A DNA stretch of 64,000 bases from an uncultured Gallionellaceae bacterium (GTDB lineage Bacteria > Pseudomonadota > Gammaproteobacteria > Burkholderiales > Gallionellaceae). Below are positions 26,292-35,325 of this stretch, one piece after another (position 1 is the stretch's first letter; each line of letters starts with the position of its first letter). The position numbers were made by a program, and so were the translations under genes. The stretch is taken from the NCBI GenBank assembly GCA_903847155.1, contig CAINCU010000040.1, positions 1-64,000 on the forward strand, written 5' to 3'. The notes beneath the pieces are model-generated. The model saw only the letters and a list, made by a program, of their open reading frames with translations. It made no database searches and was not told where the DNA came from.

Positions 26292-28472
26292 TCACAAAGA
26301 TGCGCCTTGATAGCCCGAAGGCTGCCACTGTTTCGATGGCTCAGTTGCCGCATGCCCTCCGGACTGCTCCAGGTCCCGCACAATCTCCCCTTGCTCCAGC
26401 ACCACCACCCTCTGTGCCATGGCAATCGTTTCAGGGCGATGGGCAATAACTATGCGCGTGAGATCAAGCTGGGCGATGGCAACATTGACCGCCTGCTCGT
26501 TCCATATGTCGAGATGACTGGTCGCTTCGTCGAGCACCAATAGTTTGGGCTCCTTGTAGAGCGCCCGGGCCAGCAAAACACGCTGCTTCTGGCCGCCGGA
26601 AAGCCCAGTACCGATATCGCCGATCAGTGTGTTGTAGCCCATTGGCATCGCCGCGATCTCGCGATCCAGCACCGCCGCGTGAGCACAAGCAGCGATCCGC
26701 TCTTGGTCGGGCGCTAGATCGAAGAAGCTGATGTTGTCGGCGATCGATCCCGAGAACAACTGGTCATCCTGCATCACCGCGCCGGCGATGCGGCGGAAGT
26801 TTTCTCGGCCGAGCTGTTCGAGATTGGTTCCGGCAACGCGAATGGAGCCTTCGGTGGGTTCGAGCAAGCCGAGCAGAAGTTTCACCAGCGTCGTCTTACC
26901 AGACCCGGAAATGCCCGTGACGGCAATAAATTGCCCGGCGGGGATTTCGAGGTTGCAATTCTTCAGAACCCACGGCTCGCCATCAGCGTAACGAAAGGAA
27001 AGTCCCGTGATCTTGATGTGTGGCTCCACGGTCGCCAGATCGATTTCCGGGAGTGCATCATGCCGTTCCGGTTCTGTAAGAACGATATCGGCCACGCGCT
27101 CGCCATGCAGACGCAGCATACGCAGTTCAAACAACCGATCGATCAGCGACGCCATCCGTTGGCTGAACTGATCCTTGTAGGCCAGGAAGGCGAACAGCAT
27201 CCCTACAGAGAACTTGCCGTCGATCACCGCCAGCGCGGCCAGCCAGATCACCACGACGCGTTCAAGGCCGAAGATCAACGTGTTGGCCATCTGGTACGAA
27301 ATCGTGATGCGCGCGATGCGCAACTCGGCGTTGAATTGTTCAACCAGGCGATTCGACCACCCAGCATGTCGTTCCGGCCCCCTGCCGAACAAGCGGACAC
27401 TTTGGATGCCGCGTACCGATTCCAGAAAATGGGTTTGTTGCTTGGCGGCATGGACGATCTGTTCCGAATTGGCGTCCCGCAACGGGCGGAAGATCACCCA
27501 GCGCAGTAGGCCATAGAGTATCACCGTGATTATGGCAATGACGCTCAATTTCACGCTGTACAAGACCATTAGGACGAAGGTTGCCAGCACCAGCAGGCCA
27601 TCGATCAATCCCTCCACCAATTGGATGGTCAGGCTGCGCTGGATAGTCTGAATGGACCCAAACCGAGAGACGATGTCGCCCAAATGCCGTTTTTCGAAGA
27701 ACGGAAACGGCAAGCGGAGCAAGTGGGCGAAGGCATTGCCCAGCCACTGGAAGTTGAATTGGGTCGTCAGTACCGTACTCACCCAAGCCCGCGTGATGGT
27801 GACGGCCGCTTGTACCAGCACCAGCACCAGAAACCCAAAGCCGAGCACGGTAATCAAATCTCGGTCGGAGGACACCAATGCCTCGTCGACGATCCACTGC
27901 AAATAGAACGGCGCCACCAGCGCGCAGAGTTGCAAAGCGATACCCAGCAGCAGCAATTGCACCAGTCCGCGGCGCAGCCCCGTCACTTTGCCCATCAATT
28001 CGAAAAGCTTGATCTGGCGGGTCTCGCGCTGCGGCCGGAAATCGGTACCGGGGGTGAGTTCCAAGGCAACGCCGGTGAAGTGCTCCGCCACGTCCTTCAT
28101 GGCAACCCGGCGTTCGCCGATGGCCGGGTCGTGAATGACCACCCAATTGGCAGTAACCTCATGCAGGACGACAAAATGGTTCATGTCCCAGTGCAGCACG
28201 CAAGGCAGCTTCAAATCGGAAAGGTGCTGCAAATCCAGCTTCAGCGGACGGGCGTGGAGCCCAAGCGCCTGGGCGACGGCGATCAGTCCCTTGAGCGAGG
28301 TGCCTTTCAGCGAAACGGAAAAGCGCTGGCGCATTGCCGGCAGGTCGATCTCGTGACCATGAAAGCTCGCCACCATTGCGACGCAGGCTAGGCCGCATTC
28401 GGCTGCTTCGGTCTGTAGCATCACGGGCATGCGTGGCCCGGTGAAGAACGACAACAGTGGAGAATTGCTCAT
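26292..28472 (-). CDS. C39 peptidase-containing ABC exporter (RiPP leader protease/transporter)
   Basis: The 726-residue protein has an N-terminal C39 peptidase domain with QTEAAECGLAC (Cys26), MNHFVVL (His99) and IHDPA (Asp115). A six-helix membrane domain follows, then an ABC ATPase with GISGSGKTT, LSGGQKQR and VLDEATSHLD. Such transporters cut precursors after a double glycine and export the product. The neighbouring precursor has a VAGGGG site that fits. The ATG at 28472 overlaps the stop of the HlyD gene (ATGA). All three catalytic residues are present. Confidence 0.92.
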   Translation of the reverse strand: MSNSPLLSFFTGPRMPVMLQTEAAECGLACVAMVASFHGHEIDLPAMRQRFSVSLKGTSLKGLIAVAQALGLHARPLKLDLQHLSDLKLPCVLHWDMNHFVVLHEVTANWVVIHDPAIGERRVAMKDVAEHFTGVALELTPGTDFRPQRETRQIKLFELMGKVTGLRRGLVQLLLLGIALQLCALVAPFYLQWIVDEALVSSDRDLITVLGFGFLVLVLVQAAVTITRAWVSTVLTTQFNFQWLGNAFAHLLRLPFPFFEKRHLGDIVSRFGSIQTIQRSLTIQLVEGLIDGLLVLATFVLMVLYSVKLSVIAIITVILYGLLRWVIFRPLRDANSEQIVHAAKQQTHFLESVRGIQSVRLFGRGPERHAGWSNRLVEQFNAELRIARITISYQMANTLIFGLERVVVIWLAALAVIDGKFSVGMLFAFLAYKDQFSQRMASLIDRLFELRMLRLHGERVADIVLTEPERHDALPEIDLATVEPHIKITGLSFRYADGEPWVLKNCNLEIPAGQFIAVTGISGSGKTTLVKLLLGLLEPTEGSIRVAGTNLEQLGRENFRRIAGAVMQDDQLFSGSIADNISFFDLAPDQERIAACAHAAVLDREIAAMPMGYNTLIGDIGTGLSGGQKQRVLLARALYKEPKLLVLDEATSHLDIWNEQAVNVAIAQLDLTRIVIAHRPETIAMAQRVVVLEQGEIVRDLEQSGGHAATEPSKQWQPSGYQGASL

Positions 28473-29758
28473 AGCTTGCCCGATATACTGAACAGCGGTT
28501 CCAGCACCCATTCGTAGAGTTTGCGCTCTTCGAGAAAAATGCTCGCATCCAGGGCCATGCCCGGCCGCAGGGACTGTTCGATTCCATAAGCCAGGACGCT
28601 CGGATGCTCAAGCGTGACGCGCACCCGATACAACGGCTCAACGTTCGTCAAGCCGCCCTGAACGAGCGAAGAGATTTCGTCGGCGCGTAGCGCCGTGCGC
28701 GAAACTTCTCGAATGCGCCCGCTGTGCTGACCGAACTTCTGATAAGGAAACGCTTGGTAGCGGATTAATACCGGCAATCCCAGCTTGAGAAAACCGACCG
28801 ACCGCGAAGGCACATAGAGTTCCGCTTCAAGCGTGGCGCTCTGCGGCACCAGACTGGCGAGCAGTTGGTTGGCGGCGACGGTCTGCCCAGGTTCGGCGGA
28901 AATCGCCGCCACTTGGCCCGGCTGCGGCGCGCGCACAACGATGCGCCGCCTGGCCTCGTTCTCGGCAAGATCCTGCTCGATGCTGGCGATGTTGCGTTGC
29001 AAAGCCAATTCGTCGCGTTTGGCCTGCTTTTGCTGGTCTTGTAGTTCGGCCTGGGCGGTGGCGAGGTCGCGTTCGACGGCCGCTTTCGCGCGTTCCAGAT
29101 CGTACACCCGCTGCTGCTGGTCGATGAGATCGGCGGTCTTGTCCTGAAGTTGCGCTATGGAAATGAAGTTCACGTCGGCGAGTTCCTTGTACCGCTTCAG
29201 TGCTTGCTGGGCCAGGTCGACGCGCCGTTCCTGAAGAATGATCTGGCCGGCGATACGGTCGGTCTCCGTCCCCAGATCCTTGGCTCGGTTCGCTGTGGCG
29301 GCGGTGCGCTGTCGTGCTTGCATGGAGGCCAGCCCGCGTTCCGTCTCTAGGTTCTCACGGCGTGATTCCAACATGGTGCTGATGGTACCTTCAGTTTCGC
29401 CGCGCGTTGCGCTGGTGCGTTCGCTCGACAGCACGAACAGCACATCGCCGGTCACAACGGTTTGTCCTTCTTCGACGCGTCGCTCGATGATGGTTCCGGC
29501 TTGGCCGGAAACTACTCGGGAGATGCCGGTGCTGGGCACGATCATGCCCACCACCTGCGCCTTGCGGGCGTAGCCAAACAACGTGAAGAAAACGACAATA
29601 CCAACGGTAATTCCAACGAAGAGGAAGGTCAAAACTGAAAACGAAACCGGGCGTGCCAGCAGAATCTCGCCGTGCAGCTTGTGGCGCGCACTGTCGAGTG
29701 CTTGCTGGCGGAAAAGGGGAGTTCGGGAGGGAATGTCGGGTGTCGGGTGATCTGGCAT
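28469..29758 (-). CDS. HlyD-family periplasmic adaptor
   Basis: The 429-residue protein has one N-terminal membrane segment (about residues 35-55), a lipoyl-like VSGQAGTIIERRVEEGQTV, a long coiled coil (residues 110-270) and a second beta-barrel/lipoyl half with RAPQPGQVAAISAEPGQTV. It would connect the C39 ABC exporter to an outer membrane channel, which is not encoded here. It resembles the adaptors of bacteriocin (CvaA-type) exporters. The start at MPDHPTPDIP is preferred over an upstream start. Confidence 0.85.
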   Translation of the reverse strand: MPDHPTPDIPSRTPLFRQQALDSARHKLHGEILLARPVSFSVLTFLFVGITVGIVVFFTLFGYARKAQVVGMIVPSTGISRVVSGQAGTIIERRVEEGQTVVTGDVLFVLSSERTSATRGETEGTISTMLESRRENLETERGLASMQARQRTAATANRAKDLGTETDRIAGQIILQERRVDLAQQALKRYKELADVNFISIAQLQDKTADLIDQQQRVYDLERAKAAVERDLATAQAELQDQQKQAKRDELALQRNIASIEQDLAENEARRRIVVRAPQPGQVAAISAEPGQTVAANQLLASLVPQSATLEAELYVPSRSVGFLKLGLPVLIRYQAFPYQKFGQHSGRIREVSRTALRADEISSLVQGGLTNVEPLYRVRVTLEHPSVLAYGIEQSLRPGMALDASIFLEERKLYEWVLEPLFSISGKL

Positions 29759-29810
29759 GCGGCTAAACGATACAAACAAAAGATTGTGGCGAAGTCATAT
29801 TGGCACCTAT

Positions 29811-31241
29811 TTATCGACTTGTCTCATAACAGTGCTGATACTGAGCCGATAGCTGCAAATGACGCTCTATTGCCACCTTTGCTAACCAATTGGCACCTTC
29901 CCCCTGATCTTTTGCCTTATCTAAATCATCTCGAACAAATTTCGATGAAAATCCATTATTGTTTGCATAGAGAACATCGTCTTGTCTTCTATAGTTGCGG
30001 TAAGCCGCGTTCACTAATGAACTGTCATGATATCCCCTGCACCAGGCTATTGCCTCTTTCAACGAAAGACTAGGTAATATCCATTCGCACGAATTCCAGA
30101 TATCAATATTCCGCCCAGCAATAATACTATAGTCTTCGTGTTGCGCAAGCGGGGAGGATGCAACAACATAATATGGTTCAACCGATATTTGATCGGAGAA
30201 CATACGTAAGGAATCCAGAAGCCTCTCAATGGAAGCAATGCTATCCCCAGGAAGTCCAATATGGATTGTCACCATTAAATACGCCACCGGACCCATTGAC
30301 TCGCGAAGCCGTGCAACAAGAGCTTGAATATCAAACTGCGTATAACCCAACACGGCGCGACCTTTTGGCGTTGCTCCGTATAAGCAAACATTTAATGAGC
30401 CAATTCTGTGCTCTTTAATGAATGCCCAAAATTCTTTTAAGTGAGCAAGTCTAAGGAAGTCGGAATTTAGGTGTAACTCTATTTCGCCATTTGGCGCGAC
30501 TCTATGCATCATATTTGATAACAGGTGGAATTTCGTCTCCGATATCTTTAGTGAGTCGCTAGTAAGTGTCAAATTGAATGGTTGCGGTTTTAAGTTTAAT
30601 TCTCTTTCTAGTTCTTTAATATTAGAAGCCAAATTTGTAGCTTTAATTCTCTTGTACGGCAAGCACGTAGTTGGCTCTCTTGAACAATTTATGCAGTGCC
30701 CGTGGCACTCAGGCATGTCGATCATCATATTGGCAGAGCGCCATAAGTAGCCATTGGCCGGAACATATTTGACAGACTTCCTTCCTCCATAATCGAATTT
30801 TGGAGACGAGATGTTAAACACAGTCGCCATTTCCAATAACGAATCATATCCCCGCCTGAATATGGCCGAGGCTTGATTAAACGCATCGTCTATAAATAAC
30901 TCATCAGGTAACAACCCCATGATGCAATACTTAATGTTAGGGTACCCCTGTCGCAAACTGGTCATTTTGTCGTTAATGATTCGCGCCCACGGGAGTGGGA
31001 TACCGTCTGGGATATCTCTCCATGCCCCCGCTAGATATATCCCAGCCCATACAGTGCGCCCTCGATATTTACGGACCAAATACTCAACAAGAATGCTATC
31101 GGGTATTTGTATGAACGTATCATGTATGGCGGCGTCCACTGAAAAATGTTGCAGTGCCGTTTTTGCGGCATAGACCCCAGGTATCGGCCAGAAACGGGAA
31201 TCCGGACGTTCAGAGAAAATCTCGATAGAATAAGTGGCCAT
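29811..31241 (-). CDS. Radical SAM enzyme, possibly cobalamin-dependent, of RiPP cluster
   Basis: This 476-residue protein carries the CHGHCINC motif (Cys179, 183, 186), the CxxxCxxC binding site for the radical SAM [4Fe-4S] cluster. About 175 residues precede it, the size of a B12-binding domain, and LYGATPKGRAVLGYT..TIHIGLPGDS fits the partial TIM barrel of B12-radical SAM proteins. In polytheonamide-type pathways such enzymes C-methylate valines and other residues. The B12 domain is inferred from size and layout, not from a clear DxHxxG motif. The ATG at 31241 was chosen over a TTG. Confidence 0.6.
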   Translation of the reverse strand: MATYSIEIFSERPDSRFWPIPGVYAAKTALQHFSVDAAIHDTFIQIPDSILVEYLVRKYRGRTVWAGIYLAGAWRDIPDGIPLPWARIINDKMTSLRQGYPNIKYCIMGLLPDELFIDDAFNQASAIFRRGYDSLLEMATVFNISSPKFDYGGRKSVKYVPANGYLWRSANMMIDMPECHGHCINCSREPTTCLPYKRIKATNLASNIKELERELNLKPQPFNLTLTSDSLKISETKFHLLSNMMHRVAPNGEIELHLNSDFLRLAHLKEFWAFIKEHRIGSLNVCLYGATPKGRAVLGYTQFDIQALVARLRESMGPVAYLMVTIHIGLPGDSIASIERLLDSLRMFSDQISVEPYYVVASSPLAQHEDYSIIAGRNIDIWNSCEWILPSLSLKEAIAWCRGYHDSSLVNAAYRNYRRQDDVLYANNNGFSSKFVRDDLDKAKDQGEGANWLAKVAIERHLQLSAQYQHCYETSR

Positions 31242-31476
31242 TTCAAGTATCCGCAATTAGCGATTGTCTTTACAGGACTCGACGGTTGTTAAGAGCGTAG
31301 CGGGCTAAGCTAAACAAGCATTTTGTCAAGATAGCGACAGCGTCGCACTGGCTGCGCGTTTTCCACTGATACCCACGGAGCCAGTGGGAAACCCTTTAAT
31401 GTCGCCCACCTGACACTGTCTCCAGCTCATCCCCATCCGCTTCTTTTCTAAATAGCGTCAGTGTGAAGCAGCTTCT

Positions 31477-32838
31477 TCAATTTCCCTTCTCCAGATTTTC
31501 CCGACAAGACTGAGTCATGCTGGAAAGATCGATATCTCCCATCCAGGAAACAAGCCTAATAGGGATTAGGCCGGTAATAAAAAAAACCGCTGCACAAAGG
31601 AACGGCAGCCGATAGTAAAACTGAAAAAGACACGCCTTTGAGAATTCGTCGTTCTCCAAATATAAACAGCCTCCGCGGCAAAATGCGAGGACAGGGCATT
31701 TTATGCAATTGTCACGTGAGCGCCAGTGCCATACTGTATTCAGTACTGGACCAGGAAGGTCGCTTACGTGACCAAGCAAATGCCTTCCGACAGGAAGTGT
31801 ATTTTGGCAGGTAACAATGTTTTGCGTATTCAGATTAACTACGACAGCATCTGGTCTATCCAAGCCACATTTATGTCCAATACAAACGGCTGGCTTACTG
31901 GTTTGAAGCATCGAAAAAAAGTCCTGTATTTCCTCCCCAAACGCGAAGAGGCTCTTCCCGGCAATTAGTTCCTCAAAAACGATAGAAAGATCGGCCAAGC
32001 TAGGGGCAACAACATTCTGATTTGCCGGCGTCGCGAGCCCCTCCGTTAATAAAACAATATTTATATAAGACGTGCTTAATCGTCGAGCTAAATAATGGCG
32101 AATATCTACGATGGACAAATTGTCGGACGTCAAAACGCAGTTAAAGCGTAATGATCTCCTGCTCTCAAGCAATCGGTGAAACAGTTCGTGAACATAATGA
32201 TTATTGAGTACATCATCAGTTCTATGCCGACCGGGTCCATCATGGCTTATAGTAACGTCAACCCGATCATGAGTCAGAATCCAATCCGCGATTTGCTTGT
32301 TTATCAAAGACCCGTTTGTAACGGTACCAACTCTGGCCTGGGGATAAATGTCCAAAAGGCTTTCAGCTAAAGGCTTGAAATCCGACCAATAAACAAATGG
32401 CTCGCCCCCCCATAACTCAAATCTAATTTCTTGCGCAGGATTTAGCCATGATCTTAGCCCGGCAACAAAGCCAGCGACATTTTCCCGGTTTGCGTTTTTC
32501 CTAACCGGAACCATCGATGAAGAAGAGTGATCACGTCCGTCTTGCTGCGCACAGTAACCACATTGAAAGTTGCATTTCAATCCCAGCTGAATCTTAACTA
32601 ATTGGAATGGCCCGTGTTTATGGCCCGGACTACTCGGAGTAATAGTAAACTGTCGCTGATGCTCCCACGGTTGCTGCGTTTTCTGGTATTTTCTACCGAC
32701 TCGATCAAGTGATAATAAACCGCCCGACGACCACTTCATAATATTCGATTGCACGTCATAATGAACGGATTTAATATCGCCTCGAGAATCCACTAAATCA
32801 ATTACAACCGGATTAGCGGTTTCGGTAGCATTGTCCAT
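31477..32838 (-). CDS. SPASM-domain radical SAM peptide maturase
   Basis: This 453-residue protein has CNFQCGYC (Cys89, 93, 96) for the SAM cluster. Its Cys-rich C-terminal part (CIGHKCGLD, VTCQNT, NCIKCPVLAFCRGGCLY) is typical of SPASM domains that bind auxiliary Fe-S clusters. GGEPFVYW and TNGSLIN match radical SAM core blocks. SPASM enzymes modify ribosomal peptides by cross-linking, epimerisation or thioether formation; which one applies here cannot be read. The ATG shares one base with the stop of the precursor gene, so translation is coupled. Confidence 0.85.
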   Translation of the reverse strand: MDNATETANPVVIDLVDSRGDIKSVHYDVQSNIMKWSSGGLLSLDRVGRKYQKTQQPWEHQRQFTITPSSPGHKHGPFQLVKIQLGLKCNFQCGYCAQQDGRDHSSSSMVPVRKNANRENVAGFVAGLRSWLNPAQEIRFELWGGEPFVYWSDFKPLAESLLDIYPQARVGTVTNGSLINKQIADWILTHDRVDVTISHDGPGRHRTDDVLNNHYVHELFHRLLESRRSLRFNCVLTSDNLSIVDIRHYLARRLSTSYINIVLLTEGLATPANQNVVAPSLADLSIVFEELIAGKSLFAFGEEIQDFFSMLQTSKPAVCIGHKCGLDRPDAVVVNLNTQNIVTCQNTLPVGRHLLGHVSDLPGPVLNTVWHWRSRDNCIKCPVLAFCRGGCLYLENDEFSKACLFQFYYRLPFLCAAVFFITGLIPIRLVSWMGDIDLSSMTQSCRENLEKGN

Positions 32839-33779
32839 TAGCCGGAAAGCTCCGCTACGGACATTTTCCCACAAAGATCAGCGCCATCAACGCTAACACC
32901 ACTCTCGACGACATAGCTGTTTGCAATAAAACTTTGGTTGCCGTCCAACAAAAAACTATGCAGTGTTTCAGGTTCCGACACAACCCTGTAAGTCAATGAA
33001 GAGACGGTACCTATCCCATCAGCCAGATAAATCTTATCCCCTAATTCCATCTGACGGAATTGCCTGTCTTCCAATCCAAATTCCGGATTCAATTTGCGCT
33101 TCCAGGTTCGATAGGCACGATATCCCTCCAAATCCACTGCAAGCCACAGTCCATCTTCGCAAAGGAATAGCTGCTCCCATGTGCACTCAATTTGTGAGTT
33201 CAATTGGTAGATCTTGTCCCCCGGCTGAACAACACAAGTAACTAGTTCCGACACCCGATTACTACCGCCGAGTGCTGCTAATTCGGTTCCCACGGGAATT
33301 AGTTCGATCGGGACGATTGCTCCATCAGCACGCTTTACTCTGGTATGCTTGGGGAAGCAGCAAAAGCCTCCGCCTGAACCAGCAACTAAAACTAGCACAC
33401 CAGCGGCCACGACGACGACGACACCCGCCACTACTGCAGAATAAACGGTCACGGCAGCCGCAGCATTAACGGAAGCCAAAACATTAATGTTAATCGTCAG
33501 GGTACCACCCCCGCCGGCAACCTGTTCAAGCGTATCGTCGTCTAGTGGAATCTCAATCAAATTAGAGGCTCCATCCCTGCAGAATGTAACCCCTGGATTA
33601 TTTTCTTCTTGTAGCGCTCTTGCTAAATTGGCCTGAACGCTGTCCTCACTTAACTGTGCACCACACTCTCTGTTTGCAAAGTCAACTAAGCCTGCCACAC
33701 TAAAATTCGACTTCAATGAGTCTATGAAAGCCTGTTCCTTACCCACTGGAATAACAAAATCATCGATATCATGTTTCAT
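32838..33779 (-). CDS. Proteusin-like RiPP precursor fused to a Hint (hedgehog/intein) domain
   Basis: The 313-residue protein shows three parts. Residues 1-92 are a leader rich in charged helices ending IEIPLDDDTLEQVAGG, a double-glycine site as in proteusin/NHLP leaders. Residues 93-138 are a very hydrophobic V/A/G/N core (TININV, NAAAAV, VVVVVAAGVLVLVAG). Residues 139-294 resemble a Hint domain: CFPKHTRVKRADGAIVPIEL (Cys141 as nucleophile) and a terminal HSFLLDGNQSFIANSYVVES block. The usual TxxH His is Gln (T200-W-E-Q203), and the C-terminal His-Asn is missing. AAGGAAAATTTT precedes the ATG. The core could alternatively be a membrane anchor. Confidence 0.7.
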   Translation of the reverse strand: MKHDIDDFVIPVGKEQAFIDSLKSNFSVAGLVDFANRECGAQLSEDSVQANLARALQEENNPGVTFCRDGASNLIEIPLDDDTLEQVAGGGGTLTININVLASVNAAAAVTVYSAVVAGVVVVVAAGVLVLVAGSGGGFCCFPKHTRVKRADGAIVPIELIPVGTELAALGGSNRVSELVTCVVQPGDKIYQLNSQIECTWEQLFLCEDGLWLAVDLEGYRAYRTWKRKLNPEFGLEDRQFRQMELGDKIYLADGIGTVSSLTYRVVSEPETLHSFLLDGNQSFIANSYVVESGVSVDGADLCGKMSVAELSG

Positions 33780-33825
33780 AAAATTTTCCTTCTACATGTT
33801 GAACGAATTAGTAATGTAATCTACC

Positions 33826-35277
33826 TCACAATGCATACCCAATAAACCCCCTGTGCCATAACGAGTCGATTAATCCTATAACCTTAAAAGCGTTTTCCTC
33901 GGTGGAACGTAGTTTTTGAACAATCTCAACCGGAGTATGGCCCCCTTCACTGAGCAATTGAATCAGGCGCCTTGCCTGTGTAAAGTCGGCCCTTGCATTC
34001 CGACTCACCAAGTAAAACTTACCGTTCTCCTCGACGCAAGAAAGACCCTGATCCAATCTAATCGGAACCGCTGGATTTATTGTTATCGGCATATGCTTGG
34101 CAACAATATCCAACATTACTTGACCGAGATCAGTGTGATTTTTATATCCCATTTCCGCGTGGATAACAAAACCATCTTTCCATTTCACGGAAGGTTGACA
34201 TGGACTAATTAGTTGTACAGTTTTGGTCACAATATTGACCAAAAAGCCGGTTACACAAGCAATAGTTGCCGCCTGAAGATTCTGCTGACGCTTTTTGCTG
34301 TGGGAGGGCGCCGAGACTGCATCCGAGAATGCTTTTCCAGCCGCTGATTTGAATTCCTGACTTGCTCCAGAATTTTGCAACACCAATTCCACGCCCAATA
34401 GCTCTTCATCTGTAAAAGTATTGTGAATTTGCTTAAGCTGTGAGTTGCTCAATACGGAAAACCTAGTGGGAAAATCGCGGTTGATGCTAGCTAGACTCAG
34501 CACCTCCTTAGTGAGGCTAACGTTCCTAAGAGGTATAGCCGTTGTCGTCTGAGGGACTACCCCAGTGATTTCACGGTATATTCTCAAAAAGTCGATATAT
34601 TCCGGATTGTCAAGTGGATCTGTCGCCCAATATAGGAAGCCGCTGCTCATACCGGTGCCGACCACAGATTTTGCAGTATGAAGCAAAGACCGCCATTCAG
34701 CCTCTCCTCCACCTTTTAGTGAGAAATGGCCTCGAAATTTCTTGGCGGAAACTCCGCAAAACCAGCAACCTACGGAGCAACCATCGGAAAGTTCAAATGC
34801 TATTGGCGTATGAACTATTCCTAGGCTGGATAATCCCAACTCGAATTTAGTCCGCTGGATATTGCGTTGCCGCCAAGAGTCGAAGTTTTCATTAATGCCC
34901 GAAGAGCCGCCGGCTGCAACCAATTGTTTTCGGAACACATTGGCAGTAGAAACATATTTCATCCATAGATATGCAAGCGGCCACTTTTCCGATATGAAGC
35001 CATCGTCGGTAAATGGGGTTAGCAGAGATGGATTGAATACTGGTTCAAGGCATTTATACGTAGAGACATCGACATCCTGATCATTGTCGCGGCTGTGATC
35101 GGCGATCCCTTTATCGACCTTAAGCCTAAACTCCGGATCCCCCTGATATCTCTCAATAAACCGCTTGGCCTTGGCAAATAAACCTCGGTTACGGTCATCC
35201 AAAGAACGCATAAAGTGAGCGTACTCTCTGTCGGTTGCGCTGTGTTCTAACTGTTCTGTTGAATTGTGATTTTGCAA
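33826..35277 (-). CDS. PoyD-like radical SAM peptide epimerase
   Basis: This 483-residue protein contains FELSDGCSVGCWFCGVSA with CxxxCxxC at Cys167, 171 and 174. That stretch is characteristic of RiPP-maturing radical SAM epimerases (PoyD/OspD type) that convert L- to D-residues, often at alternate positions. The C-terminal part has a winged-helix-like segment near residues 440-480. It directly precedes the precursor gene. The TTG at 35277 is used because GAGGAT lies about 6 bases upstream; an ATG at codon 23 is possible. Epimerisation of the V/A/G core is inferred. Confidence 0.8.
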   Translation of the reverse strand: MQNHNSTEQLEHSATDREYAHFMRSLDDRNRGLFAKAKRFIERYQGDPEFRLKVDKGIADHSRDNDQDVDVSTYKCLEPVFNPSLLTPFTDDGFISEKWPLAYLWMKYVSTANVFRKQLVAAGGSSGINENFDSWRQRNIQRTKFELGLSSLGIVHTPIAFELSDGCSVGCWFCGVSAKKFRGHFSLKGGGEAEWRSLLHTAKSVVGTGMSSGFLYWATDPLDNPEYIDFLRIYREITGVVPQTTTAIPLRNVSLTKEVLSLASINRDFPTRFSVLSNSQLKQIHNTFTDEELLGVELVLQNSGASQEFKSAAGKAFSDAVSAPSHSKKRQQNLQAATIACVTGFLVNIVTKTVQLISPCQPSVKWKDGFVIHAEMGYKNHTDLGQVMLDIVAKHMPITINPAVPIRLDQGLSCVEENGKFYLVSRNARADFTQARRLIQLLSEGGHTPVEIVQKLRSTEENAFKVIGLIDSLWHRGFIGYAL

Positions 35278-35325
35278 AATCGATCCTCAGGCCGCTGCGG
35301 GAAAATAAATGCCTCAGCAATACAT

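Noticed and set aside
31359-31392. Hairpin-like TTTCC-ACTG / CAGTGGGAAA between two radical SAM genes, considered as a terminator
   Set aside because: No T-run follows on the minus strand, so termination is not supported.
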